This document shows, one piece after another, positions 1-8,218 of a stretch of DNA of 64,000 nt. This DNA comes from JAGNRR01 sp965230665 (GTDB lineage Bacteria; Bacteroidota; Bacteroidia; Chitinophagales; Chitinophagaceae). Within the stretch, counting starts at the first letter, position 1, and each line of letters begins with the position of its first letter. A program made the position numbers and the translations under genes. Below the pieces are notes generated by a model. The model was not told the DNA's origin. It made no database searches and worked only from the letters and a program-made list of their open reading frames with translations. The DNA lies in the NCBI GenBank assembly GCA_965230665.1, contig CBDDLM010000004.1, positions 1,178,001 through 1,242,000 on the forward strand, given 5' to 3'.

Positions 1-2
1 CA

Positions 3-506
3 TCATGGTTACATGACAATGAGGCCGTTAAACTGTTTTACGGTGGCCAGGAAGGTGTGCAGGCAAAAATTAAAGCTGCACGTGAAGCTAAGCATCTTTA
101 TGCGACTACTGGAGAAGTAAACTACATTCCTACAATTTCTACAACAGATGAGTCAGCCGCAATGTTTGGACCCTATGATTACTATTTAAATGAAGAACGT
201 GGAGCTATCAAAGAATGGAGTGCTGATAAATTTGCCGTTGCCAGTTGGGAAGATTGGCTCACCGCTAACCCAATGCCTTATGCAAAAAACCTGAACAAAC
301 CTGTACTTATGATCCATTCCAATGGTGCCGTATTACCAGAGTATACAAAAAAGTTTTTCAACGAAATCGCCTCACCAGACAAAAAACTACATTGGATGGA
401 CACAGAGCTAGAATCCCCATATCATCAATTCAATTATTATGACCAGGATGCCGAGGTAAACGAATCAGTCTCCCAGGCAAGTTCTTGGTTCCAAGAAAAA
501 ATGTAA
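3..506 (+). CDS. Alpha/beta hydrolase, C-terminal part (cut by window start)
   Basis: The reading frame is open to the left edge, so only the last ~167 residues are present. The segment resembles the C-terminal half of dienelactone-hydrolase/YcjY-like alpha/beta hydrolases: a strand and loop PVLMIHSNGAVLPE, followed by the motif SPYHQFNYYDQ, whose His is the plausible catalytic histidine. The nucleophile region lies outside the window. A GTG at 57 is an internal codon, not a start. An AraC-type regulator follows 123 bases downstream, a pairing often seen for inducible hydrolases. The substrate cannot be told. Confidence 0.7.
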   Translation, partial: SWLHDNEAVKLFYGGQEGVQAKIKAAREAKHLYATTGEVNYIPTISTTDESAAMFGPYDYYLNEERGAIKEWSADKFAVASWEDWLTANPMPYAKNLNKPVLMIHSNGAVLPEYTKKFFNEIASPDKKLHWMDTELESPYHQFNYYDQDAEVNESVSQASSWFQEKM

Positions 507-629
507 CTCTATGTCGAAAAGCAATGTGCTGAATCAAGTTTTTAAACCCTCTAACTTGCGCATTGCTTTTCTTTTCAGAATTTACTTATAGATATCTAGC
601 CAAGCGAATTGGGTAGTACTTTTATTGGT

Positions 630-1448
630 ATGTTCCTGAACACTCAAAAATACCACAGCACATTAGGAGACATCAAATTCTCTATAGCTAAAAGTAAAGT
701 TGAATTTCAAGGAAAGACAAAAGGCCTTGCACTAAAGTATGTAATGGATGGCACAGAACACTATCAAACTAGAAATGGAAAAGTACAACTCTCCAAAGGA
801 CAGTTTATCGTTTTAGAAAAAGATGAACCATACGAGGTATCATTTGAAAACAAAAGTCAAACAACTCAGGGAATATGCATTGACTTGAACCTTAACCTAA
901 ATCAACGTTTAGCTAATTTATATGAGAATGAAATTCTATTTAAGACAGTGTTTAACTGTACTCATTTTTCACCTCTAGGGAATTTGCTTCAAAAAATTTC
1001 AAGAAAACAACATGAACAGGTTAATGGAGCAGAAGTTCTTAATTCAATTTCCTCGGAGTTAATCTTATTCTCTAGTGAATTGTCAGAAATGGAAAGAGGA
1101 CTGGGGTCCTTCGCTAAAAAATCAGAGACGAAAAGAGAGCTTACCTCTAAACTGATGTTAGCTAAAGATTTTATTTACAAAAACTATAATCATAAAATAA
1201 CACTTCAACACCTATCCTTTAAATCGGGCATATCCAAATTTCATTTTTCTAAATTGTTTAAACAATGCTTTCACCAATCTCCTTTTGAGCTACAGGAAGC
1301 CTTAAGAATGCAGAAAGCCAAAAGAATGATTTCAGCCAATAAAATCAGACTAACAGAAATTGCGTTTCAATTAGGGTATTCTGATTTAGCTGCTTTCTCA
1401 AATCAATTTAAAAAGTACTTTGGCACATCCCCATCTTCTTTCGCGTGA
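630..1448 (+). CDS. AraC family transcriptional regulator
   Basis: A DNA-binding regulator of about 272 residues. The last ~100 residues are a double helix-turn-helix of the AraC/XylS type: helix 1 around ITLQHLSFKSGISKFHFSKLF and helix 2 around IRLTEIAFQLGYSDLAAFSNQFKKYFGTSPSSF, which carries the typical GY...F..F.K..G..P signature. The N-terminal ~150 residues look like a cupin-type sensing domain. The frame can be extended to a TTG at 609, but the ATG at 630 is the more normal start. Neighbours are a hydrolase upstream and a DUF885 protein downstream on the same strand, possible targets. The ligand is unknown. Confidence 0.85.
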   Translation: MFLNTQKYHSTLGDIKFSIAKSKVEFQGKTKGLALKYVMDGTEHYQTRNGKVQLSKGQFIVLEKDEPYEVSFENKSQTTQGICIDLNLNLNQRLANLYENEILFKTVFNCTHFSPLGNLLQKISRKQHEQVNGAEVLNSISSELILFSSELSEMERGLGSFAKKSETKRELTSKLMLAKDFIYKNYNHKITLQHLSFKSGISKFHFSKLFKQCFHQSPFELQEALRMQKAKRMISANKIRLTEIAFQLGYSDLAAFSNQFKKYFGTSPSSFA

Positions 1449-1517
1449 AACTAAAATTCGCAACATTTTACAAATGTCTCATTGTGCGTAGTTCTACTTT
1501 TGGTTAAAAGATATAAA

Positions 1518-2822
1518 GTGAAACACTTTTTAATCATCCTATCCATATACTTTTTAGCATTACATGCTTATGGTCAAGATAAATCTATTTCGACAGCTAC
1601 CAACTTCAGAACTGTTACCAAAACCTTTAAAGAGGGGTATGAAAAATTAAACCTACCACTAAACCAACTATCCTATGTAGTTAATCTGCAAACCATTCAA
1701 AGCAAAGATTCTATTCTAAAACAGGAAGTTTTTTTTCAAGGTTTCGCAAAAATTCTGCAAGAAATAAACCCTGAAAGTCTACCAAAAAAAGAATGGCTAG
1801 ACTATGAGTTAATGCAGTATGAAACCAAAATAAACCTGCTTAGAATCAACCAAGAAAAAAAATGGTGCGATTTAAATATTAAAAAAATTCCGAAAACTGG
1901 CTTATCTAAACTGCCCATAGGCAAGAGCTTATATACCTATTTCTTGAAGCGATGGGTAGGTTTATCTGTAAGCCCTGATCAGATGTTTAAATTTGGTTTG
2001 AGTGAAATTAAACGGGTAAAAGATCGAATGGCCACTGTGCAAACTCGAACAAAAAAAGATCGTTCGGCTTTTATGAAACACATTAAAAGCTCATCTTTTT
2101 ATTACGAAAATGTTCAGGATGTTCAAGAAGGTTTTGAAAAAATAAAAAAGACTATAAGCAAAGAGTTATCTAAAAACTTTCCCTTTATCCATTTAATCCC
2201 AGATGTAAAAATTGCACGAGGTACCAACAAGGCGCTAGCCAAGACCCCGGGATTTTATCAAAATGGAACGTTCTATTACAATTTCTTTGACAAACCATTT
2301 AATAAACGTCAGATTAGTTGGATCTACATCCATGAAGCGATGCCTGGACATCATTATCAAGTTACATTAGAGAATAGTTTGAAACGCTCCAATATTCAAA
2401 AGTTGTTTCAGTACTCCTGCTATAGAGAAGGTTGGGCGGCCTATGTAGAAGAAATAGGATATGAGATTGGAGCTTACAGAAATATTTATGACGAACTGGG
2501 TAAATGGGAATGGGATATCATTAGATCTGTTCGAGTTGCTCTCGATGTTGGTATTAACTACTATGGTTGGAATGACAAAAAAGCATTAACATTCTGGAAG
2601 CAACATATCTCAGAACAAGATGCAATTGGATTAAGAGAAATTGCAAGAATGAAACGATGGCCGTGTCAAGTTATTACCTATAAATATGGAGCAGATAAAA
2701 TTCTAAAATGGAAGGCAAAATTCGAACAAAAAGAAGGGTTTGACCTAAAACAATTCCATCAAGCTATATTACAACATGGATCACTCCCCTTTTCGATATT
2801 AGAAAAGATTTTAGAAGGCTAA
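1518..2822 (+). CDS. DUF885 family secreted protein (metallopeptidase-like)
   Basis: The protein has about 434 residues from a GTG start at 1518, chosen because it places a clean signal peptide (KHFLIILSIYFLALHAYGQ) at the N-terminus; the longer GTG frame from 1482 adds a poor leader. The signature of DUF885 is visible at about residue 272, HEAMPGHHYQ, a zinc-binding HExxPGHH-type motif, followed by CYREGWAAYVEE, the conserved REGWA/YxE block that supplies the third ligand. DUF885 proteins are predicted periplasmic or extracellular metallopeptidases. Length is somewhat shorter than the usual 550-600 residues, mostly at the N-terminal side. Confidence 0.8.
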   Translation: MKHFLIILSIYFLALHAYGQDKSISTATNFRTVTKTFKEGYEKLNLPLNQLSYVVNLQTIQSKDSILKQEVFFQGFAKILQEINPESLPKKEWLDYELMQYETKINLLRINQEKKWCDLNIKKIPKTGLSKLPIGKSLYTYFLKRWVGLSVSPDQMFKFGLSEIKRVKDRMATVQTRTKKDRSAFMKHIKSSSFYYENVQDVQEGFEKIKKTISKELSKNFPFIHLIPDVKIARGTNKALAKTPGFYQNGTFYYNFFDKPFNKRQISWIYIHEAMPGHHYQVTLENSLKRSNIQKLFQYSCYREGWAAYVEEIGYEIGAYRNIYDELGKWEWDIIRSVRVALDVGINYYGWNDKKALTFWKQHISEQDAIGLREIARMKRWPCQVITYKYGADKILKWKAKFEQKEGFDLKQFHQAILQHGSLPFSILEKILEG

Positions 2823-2921
2823 CAACACTACTCTATTTTTTCCTTCTTCCTATGTCTAGATTATCCCTTCGTTTAACCATCCAGAAGGCATAGGTCACAA
2901 GATCTGTCGTTGCGCGCGGTA

Positions 2922-3752
2922 CTACTCCTTTATGATCTTCTTAGAAAAAATCAACTTCTTTGATGTTTCAATCCTAGCAAAGTATAATCCTATTGGCAAA
3001 GTTGAAAGATCAATAGCATCATTGTTCGTTGAACTATATACTCTTCTGCCAGCTACATCCCGAACTGTTACTTTTGTAATAGATCCTAGTTGGCCGTTCT
3101 GCTTAATACGGATCAGGTTGTGCGCAGGATTTGGATACAACTCAATTCTATGGTACTCGTTCTTGAAACTTTGAGATGATGTATTAAAATTGGCTGTAAC
3201 TTTTAAATTGTCAAAGGCAGCATCTAACCAGTTTACAATCGTTTTATATCGTATGGCCAAGTAACTACTTCCTGAAGTTGCTGGGATATTCAAGTTGACA
3301 TCCGTTCTCCAAGTATTATCGTTTTGATAAGTGGCATCCGTATAGAGCTTTAGTTGTTGTTTACTTGTGGCGAGATTTGGATCAGGAGATCCGTTTAATA
3401 AATAAAGCGCTATGGTATCACCAGTTTGAGGAGTTCCAAACCCAAAAAAACGATAAGACAGAGAATCGATCTGTCCTCCATTAGAAAAGTCGAACATAGG
3501 AGAGACCAACCAATCATCTGTAACATTTGTACCACCAACAGGATAGTAATGCATGGCAGAATTAGGGGACGAAATCGGCGTATTCGGTTCAAAAGACCAA
3601 TCATTCGTTGCGCTCATAACACCTAACTCGTACTCTGTCCAACCAGACTGTTCGGAACTGTTATCCCAGCCTGTACGATAAACCTGTCCCACAGCTTGGT
3701 GGGTCATTACACATAAAAAGAGAACTTGAGTAAGTAAAATTATTTTTTTCAT
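2922..3752 (-). CDS. T9SS-sorted secreted protein, choice-of-anchor J-like
   Basis: A 276-residue secreted protein. The ATG at 3752 gives a good signal peptide (MKKIILLTQVLFLCVMTH..VGQ). The middle resembles the MAM/choice-of-anchor J fold (GWTEYELG, SPMFDFSNGGQIDSLSYRF, YLAIRYKT..NWLDAAFDNLKV). The last ~70 residues are a type A Por-secretion sorting domain (IELYPNPAHNLIRI ... GLYFARIETSKK), so the protein should cross the outer membrane by T9SS. A TAAATTTG box on the minus strand (3774-3781) is the likely -7 element. No enzymatic motif is visible. Confidence 0.8.
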   Translation of the reverse strand: MKKIILLTQVLFLCVMTHQAVGQVYRTGWDNSSEQSGWTEYELGVMSATNDWSFEPNTPISSPNSAMHYYPVGGTNVTDDWLVSPMFDFSNGGQIDSLSYRFFGFGTPQTGDTIALYLLNGSPDPNLATSKQQLKLYTDATYQNDNTWRTDVNLNIPATSGSSYLAIRYKTIVNWLDAAFDNLKVTANFNTSSQSFKNEYHRIELYPNPAHNLIRIKQNGQLGSITKVTVRDVAGRRVYSSTNNDAIDLSTLPIGLYFARIETSKKLIFSKKIIKE

Positions 3753-3773
3753 ATCCTTATTATTTTGGCTATT

Positions 3774-3781
3774 CAAATTTA
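3774..3781 (-). promoter_or_regulatory. -7 element TAAATTTG of the T9SS protein gene
   Basis: Read on the minus strand this matches the Bacteroidota -7 consensus TAnnTTTG, 21 bases before the chosen start. No convincing -33 TTG was found at the usual spacing. Confidence 0.45.
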
Positions 3782-3854
3782 AAAAAAAATCCTTTCCATA
3801 AATTGTATTATTTCGACAACCAATGGGACATTATTTTACAATAAATTCTACCCT

Positions 3855-3887
3855 CAAAAAAAACGGGCTCTAATAAATTAGAGCCCG
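3855..3887 (-). terminator. Rho-independent terminator of the outer-membrane barrel gene
   Basis: A perfect 9-bp stem (cgggctcta / tagagcccg, 3864-3872 with 3879-3887) with a 6-base loop is followed on the minus strand by a run of T (the A-run at 3855-3863 on the plus strand). It sits directly after the stop of the minus-strand gene ending at 3913. Confidence 0.9.
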
Positions 3888-3912
3888 CTGATCATTTTGT
3901 TTTAAATCTCTA

Positions 3913-4818
3913 CTAGAAGTGTAGATTTAAACGGATAGAACCAGAAGGTCCAAATAAAGAATTTGTATTATCAGTATCTAAAGTAAAGCCATTGCTATCT
4001 CCAGATTCAATAGTTTGAACACCTGTTGCGTTTACACCAGCGTCAACCGACTCAGTCGTAACTTCTGAAGAACTAGTAGATTGAAAACCAAGTCCCCAAC
4101 CAAACTCACCTCCGATCGAGATTTTTGGGAAGATAAAGTATTCAGCTCCAATAAACCCACGTAATCCAAACTGGAAAGTATGACCAGAGTTACGCTCAGT
4201 AATACGAGCTGTATTACCATAAGTATCAGTTGTAATGTTGTTCGCACCAGCAAAGGCATCGGCAGCGTTGTCAACTCCTACAGGATTTGTAGTGTTTGTG
4301 CTCAAAGCATTACCGTAATTAAACTCTTGACGATTACCGCTAGTCCAAAAACCAAGCTCACCACCATAAAACCCTTGCAAACGAGTATTCCCTCTTCTTT
4401 TCTCGGCACCAACACTAAGACCTAAAGAAAGGCCTCTTGTTTGCATTTCATTTTCTACCATAGAAGGTACAGCTGGGAAGGTTGGAACCCCAGTTGCTGC
4501 TCTATCTGCTACCATGTTCTTTTGGTTGCTAGAACGTACTCCTATTCTTAAAGACGCTCTAAGCGCTAAATCAGATTGCAAGAAATATTTACCCGTAAGC
4601 ATTTGATTACTTAACAGTTGATTGAACGTTGGTGCAGTAGCATTATTCCCTTGTCCTATTAAACCTTTTAAGTAAGAGAAGAATGGATTAGCATCTATAC
4701 CAATTGACCAATCTTGCGCTTGTGGAAGTACACGCTCTCCATTTTTAGAACGAAGGTTTTGTCCGTAAACTGAAGCCACTAGGAAAGTAGCTGCAAATAA
4801 CATTATTACTCTTTTCAT
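3913..4818 (-). CDS. Outer-membrane beta-barrel protein
   Basis: The protein has 301 residues with a signal peptide (MKRVIMLFAATFLVASVYGQ). The rest alternates short amphipathic strands with Gly-rich turns (LRASLRIGVRSSN, LSLGLSVGAEKRR, TRLQGFYGGELGF, FQFGLRGFIGAEYFI, SIGGEFGWGLGF) and ends on an aromatic residue (SIRLNLHF). This is the usual pattern of an outer-membrane beta-barrel in Bacteroidota. No plug or peptidoglycan-binding domain is seen. It has its own promoter and terminator and is monocistronic. Its exact role (porin or structural) cannot be told. Confidence 0.75.
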   Translation of the reverse strand: MKRVIMLFAATFLVASVYGQNLRSKNGERVLPQAQDWSIGIDANPFFSYLKGLIGQGNNATAPTFNQLLSNQMLTGKYFLQSDLALRASLRIGVRSSNQKNMVADRAATGVPTFPAVPSMVENEMQTRGLSLGLSVGAEKRRGNTRLQGFYGGELGFWTSGNRQEFNYGNALSTNTTNPVGVDNAADAFAGANNITTDTYGNTARITERNSGHTFQFGLRGFIGAEYFIFPKISIGGEFGWGLGFQSTSSSEVTTESVDAGVNATGVQTIESGDSNGFTLDTDNTNSLFGPSGSIRLNLHF

Positions 4819-4837
4819 AAATTTATCTTTATGCCAA

Positions 4838-4868
4838 CAAAAGTAATTTCAACCCTCTTCTTAAGCAA
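4838..4868 (-). promoter_or_regulatory. Bacteroidota-type promoter of the barrel gene
   Basis: On the minus strand: TTG (4866-4868), 20 nt, TACTTTTG (4838-4845), a full match to the -33/-7 pattern, 19 bases before the ATG. Confidence 0.65.
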
Positions 4869-5022
4869 CCATATATGTTAATAGGTTATAAACAATGATG
4901 AATGGTAATGTACACAAGTGTGTAAAAGTGAACAATTTATATTAATAAAAAAAATATATGTTTTTTTCAATACTGATTATCAATACTTTAAAAGATATAC
5001 TAAAAAAATTATAATTGATATA

Positions 5023-5055
5023 TTTGGTTTCTATTGGGCAAAAAAAGTACATTTG
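5023..5055 (+). promoter_or_regulatory. Promoter of the rplM operon
   Basis: TTTG (5023-5026), 21 nt, TACATTTG (5048-5055): a clear Bacteroidota -33/-7 pair. The expected transcript start lies about 27 nt before the rplM ATG. The 250 bases upstream are very AT-rich and contain no gene. Confidence 0.7.
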
Positions 5056-5088
5056 CGCTCCCAAAAATGGGTAAGTAAATAAATAGTA

Positions 5089-5544
5089 ATGAGACATCTA
5101 AGTTATAAAACAAAATTCGCTAAGAAAGAGACTCACAAACCAGAATGGCACATTGTGGATGTGGAGGGTATTACCGTAGGTAGAGCATGTAGCAAAATTG
5201 CAAGTGTACTACGCGGCAAGCACAAACCAACTTACACTCCACATATGGACGCTGGTGATTATGTAATTGTGATCAATGCTTCTAAGGTAACCTTTAGTGG
5301 TAATAAATGGGAAGACAAAAAGTACATCACATACTCTGGCTACCCAGGTGGTCAAAAAAGTGAAATCGCAAAACACCTTTTAGAACGTGCTCCTGAAAGA
5401 ATTATTGAGCGTGCGGTAAAAGGAATGTTACCTAAGAATAGATTAGGGCGTAAAATGTATAAAAAGCTATTTGTATATGCTGATGCAGAGCACCCACATA
5501 CTGCTCAAAAACCAAGTGAACTTAAAGTAGGTAAACAGAAATAA
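5089..5544 (+). CDS. rplM: 50S ribosomal protein L13
   Basis: Large-subunit ribosomal protein L13, 151 residues, normal length. Recognised from the core WHIVDVEGITVGRACSKIAS, the block DYVIVINASKVTFSGNKW and the AVKGMLPKNRLGR motif near residues 115-127. First gene of the rplM-rpsI-rpsB-tsf cluster and 5 bases ahead of rpsI, the standard bacterial pairing of L13 with S9. Driven by the promoter just upstream. Confidence 0.98.
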   Translation: MRHLSYKTKFAKKETHKPEWHIVDVEGITVGRACSKIASVLRGKHKPTYTPHMDAGDYVIVINASKVTFSGNKWEDKKYITYSGYPGGQKSEIAKHLLERAPERIIERAVKGMLPKNRLGRKMYKKLFVYADAEHPHTAQKPSELKVGKQK

Positions 5545-5549
5545 TTAAA

Positions 5550-5939
5550 ATGGAAAAACAAATAAATACTATAGGCAGAAGAAAAGCCTCTGTAGCTCGT
5601 GTCTACCTTTCAAAAGGAAAAGGAGCTATTACCGTAAATGGTAAAGATTATAAAACATACTTCTCTTTGGAGTACCTACAAAATCAAGTAGAAGCTCCTT
5701 TTGTTGTAACAGAAACTTTAGGTCAGTTTGATCTTAATATTAATGCTACTGGTGGTGGTATTAAGGGACAAGCCGAAGCCATTAAAATGGGTATTGCCCG
5801 TGCTTTGTGTGAAGTAGATGAAAACTTACGACCAGCGATGAAAAAAGCAGGTATGCTTCGCAGAGATGCTCGTGTAGTAGAGCGTAAGAAGTTTGGTTTG
5901 AAGAAAGCACGTAAGAGCTTCCAATTCTCAAAACGTTAA
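5550..5939 (+). CDS. rpsI: 30S ribosomal protein S9
   Basis: Small-subunit ribosomal protein S9, 129 residues. Shows the N-terminal GRRKASVARVYL, the central GGGIKGQAEAIKMGIARAL and the basic C-terminal tail KKARKSFQFSKR, whose last residues reach the P-site tRNA in known ribosomes. The start is 5 bases after the rplM stop, so the two are co-transcribed. Confidence 0.98.
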   Translation: MEKQINTIGRRKASVARVYLSKGKGAITVNGKDYKTYFSLEYLQNQVEAPFVVTETLGQFDLNINATGGGIKGQAEAIKMGIARALCEVDENLRPAMKKAGMLRRDARVVERKKFGLKKARKSFQFSKR

Positions 5940-5978
5940 TCGATTTATTTCAACAAAAATTAAAGAAAGAACAACATT

Positions 5979-7115
5979 ATGTCAACAAATACATTACAAC
6001 AACAACTTTTGGAAGCTGGTGTGCACTTTGGTCACTTACGTAAAAAGTGGAACCCAAAAATGCTTCCGTATATCTTTTCTGAAAAGAAAGGGATTCATAT
6101 CATTGACCTTAACAAAACAATCATTGGCTTAGAAGAGTCTGCAGCAGCGATGAAACAAATCGCTAAAAGCGGTAAAAAGATTCTCTTTGTTGCAACAAAA
6201 AAACAAGCCAAAGAAATCGTAATGGAATGTGCTCAAAAAGTGAACATGCCATACGTTACTGAGCGTTGGTTAGGTGGTATGCTTACAAACTTTTCTACCA
6301 TTCGTAAGAGTGTGAAGAAAATGCAGAGCATTGAAAAAATGCTTGAAGATGGAAGCATCAGTATTACTAAGAAGGAGCGTTTAACGCTTACTCGTGATAA
6401 AAACAAAATGGAAAAAGTTCTAGGTGGGATCGCTAATATGAACCGTACTCCACAGGCTGTTTTTATCGTGGATATTTCTTTTGAAGAAATTGCGCTTGCT
6501 GAATCGCGTAAGTTAGGTCTTACCACATTTGGTATGGTAGATACAAATAGTGATCCGAACAAAGTGGATTTTGCTATTCCTTCTAATGATGATGCAACAA
6601 AGTCAATCGCAATTATTGCAAACTACTTAACTGCGGCCATCATCGAAGGGCTCAAAGAAAGAGAAATGGACAAAGATGCTCAGGAGGCAGCTGAAAAAGC
6701 AGCTCCTAAGAAAGAAGAAGCTACTGCAGCAGAAACAGCTCCTGTAGAAGCTCCAACAGTGTCTGAATCTAAAGAAGAAAAGCCAGCAACGGTCAAAAAA
6801 GAAGCGGCAAAACCTGCTGTAGAGGCTAAGGAAGAAGCAGCTGATGTGATCGAGCATACTCCGGACGATTTTACAAAAATTGAAGGGATTGGACCAAAAA
6901 TTAATCAAATCATGATTGATGGTGGTGTTACGACCTACGGAGCTATGGCCTACGCTAAGCCTGAGCAACTAAAAGATATCCTAGCAGCTGCAGGCAATCG
7001 CTATAAAATGCATGACCCAACTACTTGGCCACAACAAGCTAAGTTAGCCGAGGATGGCAAATGGGATGAGTTAAAAACGTTACAAGACGAATTACAAGCT
7101 GGGAAAGCAAAATAG
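5979..7115 (+). CDS. rpsB: 30S ribosomal protein S2 with C-terminal HhH extension
   Basis: The first ~230 residues are ordinary S2 (LLEAGVHFGHLRKKWNPKM, FVATKKQAKEIV, RWLGGMLTNF, DTNSDPNKVDFAIPSNDDA). After it comes a ~65-residue Ala/Glu/Lys/Pro-rich linker and then, from about residue 296, a compact domain DDFTKIEGIGPKINQIMIDGG...YKMHDPTTWPQQAKLAEDGKWDEL. The KIEGIGPKI segment is a helix-hairpin-helix motif. Total length 378 against ~250 for typical S2. In other Bacteroidota I recall the same kind of HhH tail on L21. The extension is in frame and not a fused separate gene remnant. A role in ribosome or nucleic-acid binding is inference. Confidence 0.95.
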   Translation: MSTNTLQQQLLEAGVHFGHLRKKWNPKMLPYIFSEKKGIHIIDLNKTIIGLEESAAAMKQIAKSGKKILFVATKKQAKEIVMECAQKVNMPYVTERWLGGMLTNFSTIRKSVKKMQSIEKMLEDGSISITKKERLTLTRDKNKMEKVLGGIANMNRTPQAVFIVDISFEEIALAESRKLGLTTFGMVDTNSDPNKVDFAIPSNDDATKSIAIIANYLTAAIIEGLKEREMDKDAQEAAEKAAPKKEEATAAETAPVEAPTVSESKEEKPATVKKEAAKPAVEAKEEAADVIEHTPDDFTKIEGIGPKINQIMIDGGVTTYGAMAYAKPEQLKDILAAAGNRYKMHDPTTWPQQAKLAEDGKWDELKTLQDELQAGKAK

Positions 7116-7144
7116 TGAACTTCACCCTGAGCTTGTTGAAGGGT
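7116..7144. repeat. Dispersed-repeat-like sequence between rpsB and tsf
   Basis: Directly after the rpsB stop the sequence ttcaccctgagcttgttgaa followed by ggg (7121-7143) is almost the reverse complement of the widely scattered intergenic repeat cttcgacaagctcagg, which I recall from many bacterial genomes. It can form a 5-bp hairpin (cttca / tgaag). The identification rests on memory, not on a search. Confidence 0.4.
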
Positions 7145-7192
7145 AAAACAAAATAAAAACAAAAAACAACACAAATAATATAATATAATATA

Positions 7193-8032
7193 ATGAGCAC
7201 AGTAACGATAACAGCACAGGATATTAATAAATTAAGAAAACACACAGGTCAAGGTATGCTTGATTGCCGCGCAGCATTACAAGAAACAAATGGCGACTTT
7301 GATGCAGCCGTAGATTATCTACGTAAAAAAGGAGCTAAAGTAGCAGCAAAGCGTAGCGATCGTGATGCGAACGAGGGTATTGTTTTAGCAAAAACAAACG
7401 AAAGCGGTAATGTAGGTATTGCCTTGAATGTGACTTCTGAAACTGACTTCGTAGCTAAGAATGATGACTTCATAGCTTTTGGTAATCAGCTAATTGATAT
7501 TGCTGTAGCGAATAACGCGCAGTCTTTGGAAGAATTTAAAAATGCTGACTTTGGTGGTATACCAGTATCAGAAAAGATTCTTGAGCAAGTTGGTAAAATT
7601 GGTGAGAAAATTGATGTTACTACTTTTGAAAGAGTTGAAGCTGATTATGTAGCAGCTTATAATCACGGTGGCAATCGTGTAGCTGTACTTGTAGGCATGA
7701 CACATAAGGAAGCTGAAGCTGGTAAAGATGTGGCTATGCAAATTGCCGCAATGAACCCTGTAGCCTTGAACCGTGATGCAGTAAGTCAGGAACAAATTGA
7801 TCGTGAGAAGAATGTAATCATGGATACCATGAAGGCTGATCCTAAAATGGAAGGGAAACCTGAAGAAATGCTAACGAAAATTGCAGAAGGTAAGCTTGGT
7901 GCTTTCTTTAAAGAAAACACTTTAATGGCTCAACCCTTTGTAAAAGATGGTAGCAAAACGGTAGAACAATTCTTGAAGGAGACAAATTCTGATTTAAACC
8001 TTACAGAATATAAGCGTTTAGCAGTAGGTTAA
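7193..8032 (+). CDS. tsf: Elongation factor Ts
   Basis: Nucleotide exchange factor for EF-Tu, 279 residues. The N-terminal UBA-like domain shows VNKLR-type sequence INKLRKHTGQGMLDCRAAL, followed by the conserved DFDAAVDYLRKKG and the core TDFVAKNDDF. The domain KLGAFFKENTLMAQPFVKD near the end is typical. It lies 77 bases after rpsB, the usual order. The leader has three tataa steps immediately before the ATG and no Shine-Dalgarno sequence. A strong terminator follows. Confidence 0.97.
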   Translation: MSTVTITAQDINKLRKHTGQGMLDCRAALQETNGDFDAAVDYLRKKGAKVAAKRSDRDANEGIVLAKTNESGNVGIALNVTSETDFVAKNDDFIAFGNQLIDIAVANNAQSLEEFKNADFGGIPVSEKILEQVGKIGEKIDVTTFERVEADYVAAYNHGGNRVAVLVGMTHKEAEAGKDVAMQIAAMNPVALNRDAVSQEQIDREKNVIMDTMKADPKMEGKPEEMLTKIAEGKLGAFFKENTLMAQPFVKDGSKTVEQFLKETNSDLNLTEYKRLAVG

Positions 8033-8052
8033 TTGCTTCGCTAACAAGTTTT

Positions 8053-8086
8053 AAAACCCGCTTCGTATGAAGCGGGTTTTCTTTTT
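8053..8086 (+). terminator. Rho-independent terminator after tsf
   Basis: Perfect 12-bp stem aaaacccgcttc / gaagcgggtttt (8053-8064, 8069-8080) with a gtat loop and a cttttt tail. It closes the translation cluster. Confidence 0.95.
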
Positions 8087-8218
8087 ACAATAAACTGACT
8101 ATAAAATCCGAAGTATGAAAATATCATGACAAACGAATCGTAAGAGATCATTAGTTTTGAGTCTAGAAACTATACTTATCAAAAGAGCGGATTTTTTTTA
8201 ACCTCTAAATTTTTTATT

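Noticed and set aside
5040..5088. L13 autoregulatory leader motif ahead of rplM
   Set aside because: Only a three-pair ccc/ggg hairpin is present and the leader is ~27 nt, too short for a known L13 leader.
6627..6968. 113-residue Phe/Cys/Ser-rich open frame opposite the rpsB linker
   Set aside because: It is the antisense of the Glu/Lys/Ala-rich linker; composition explains it.
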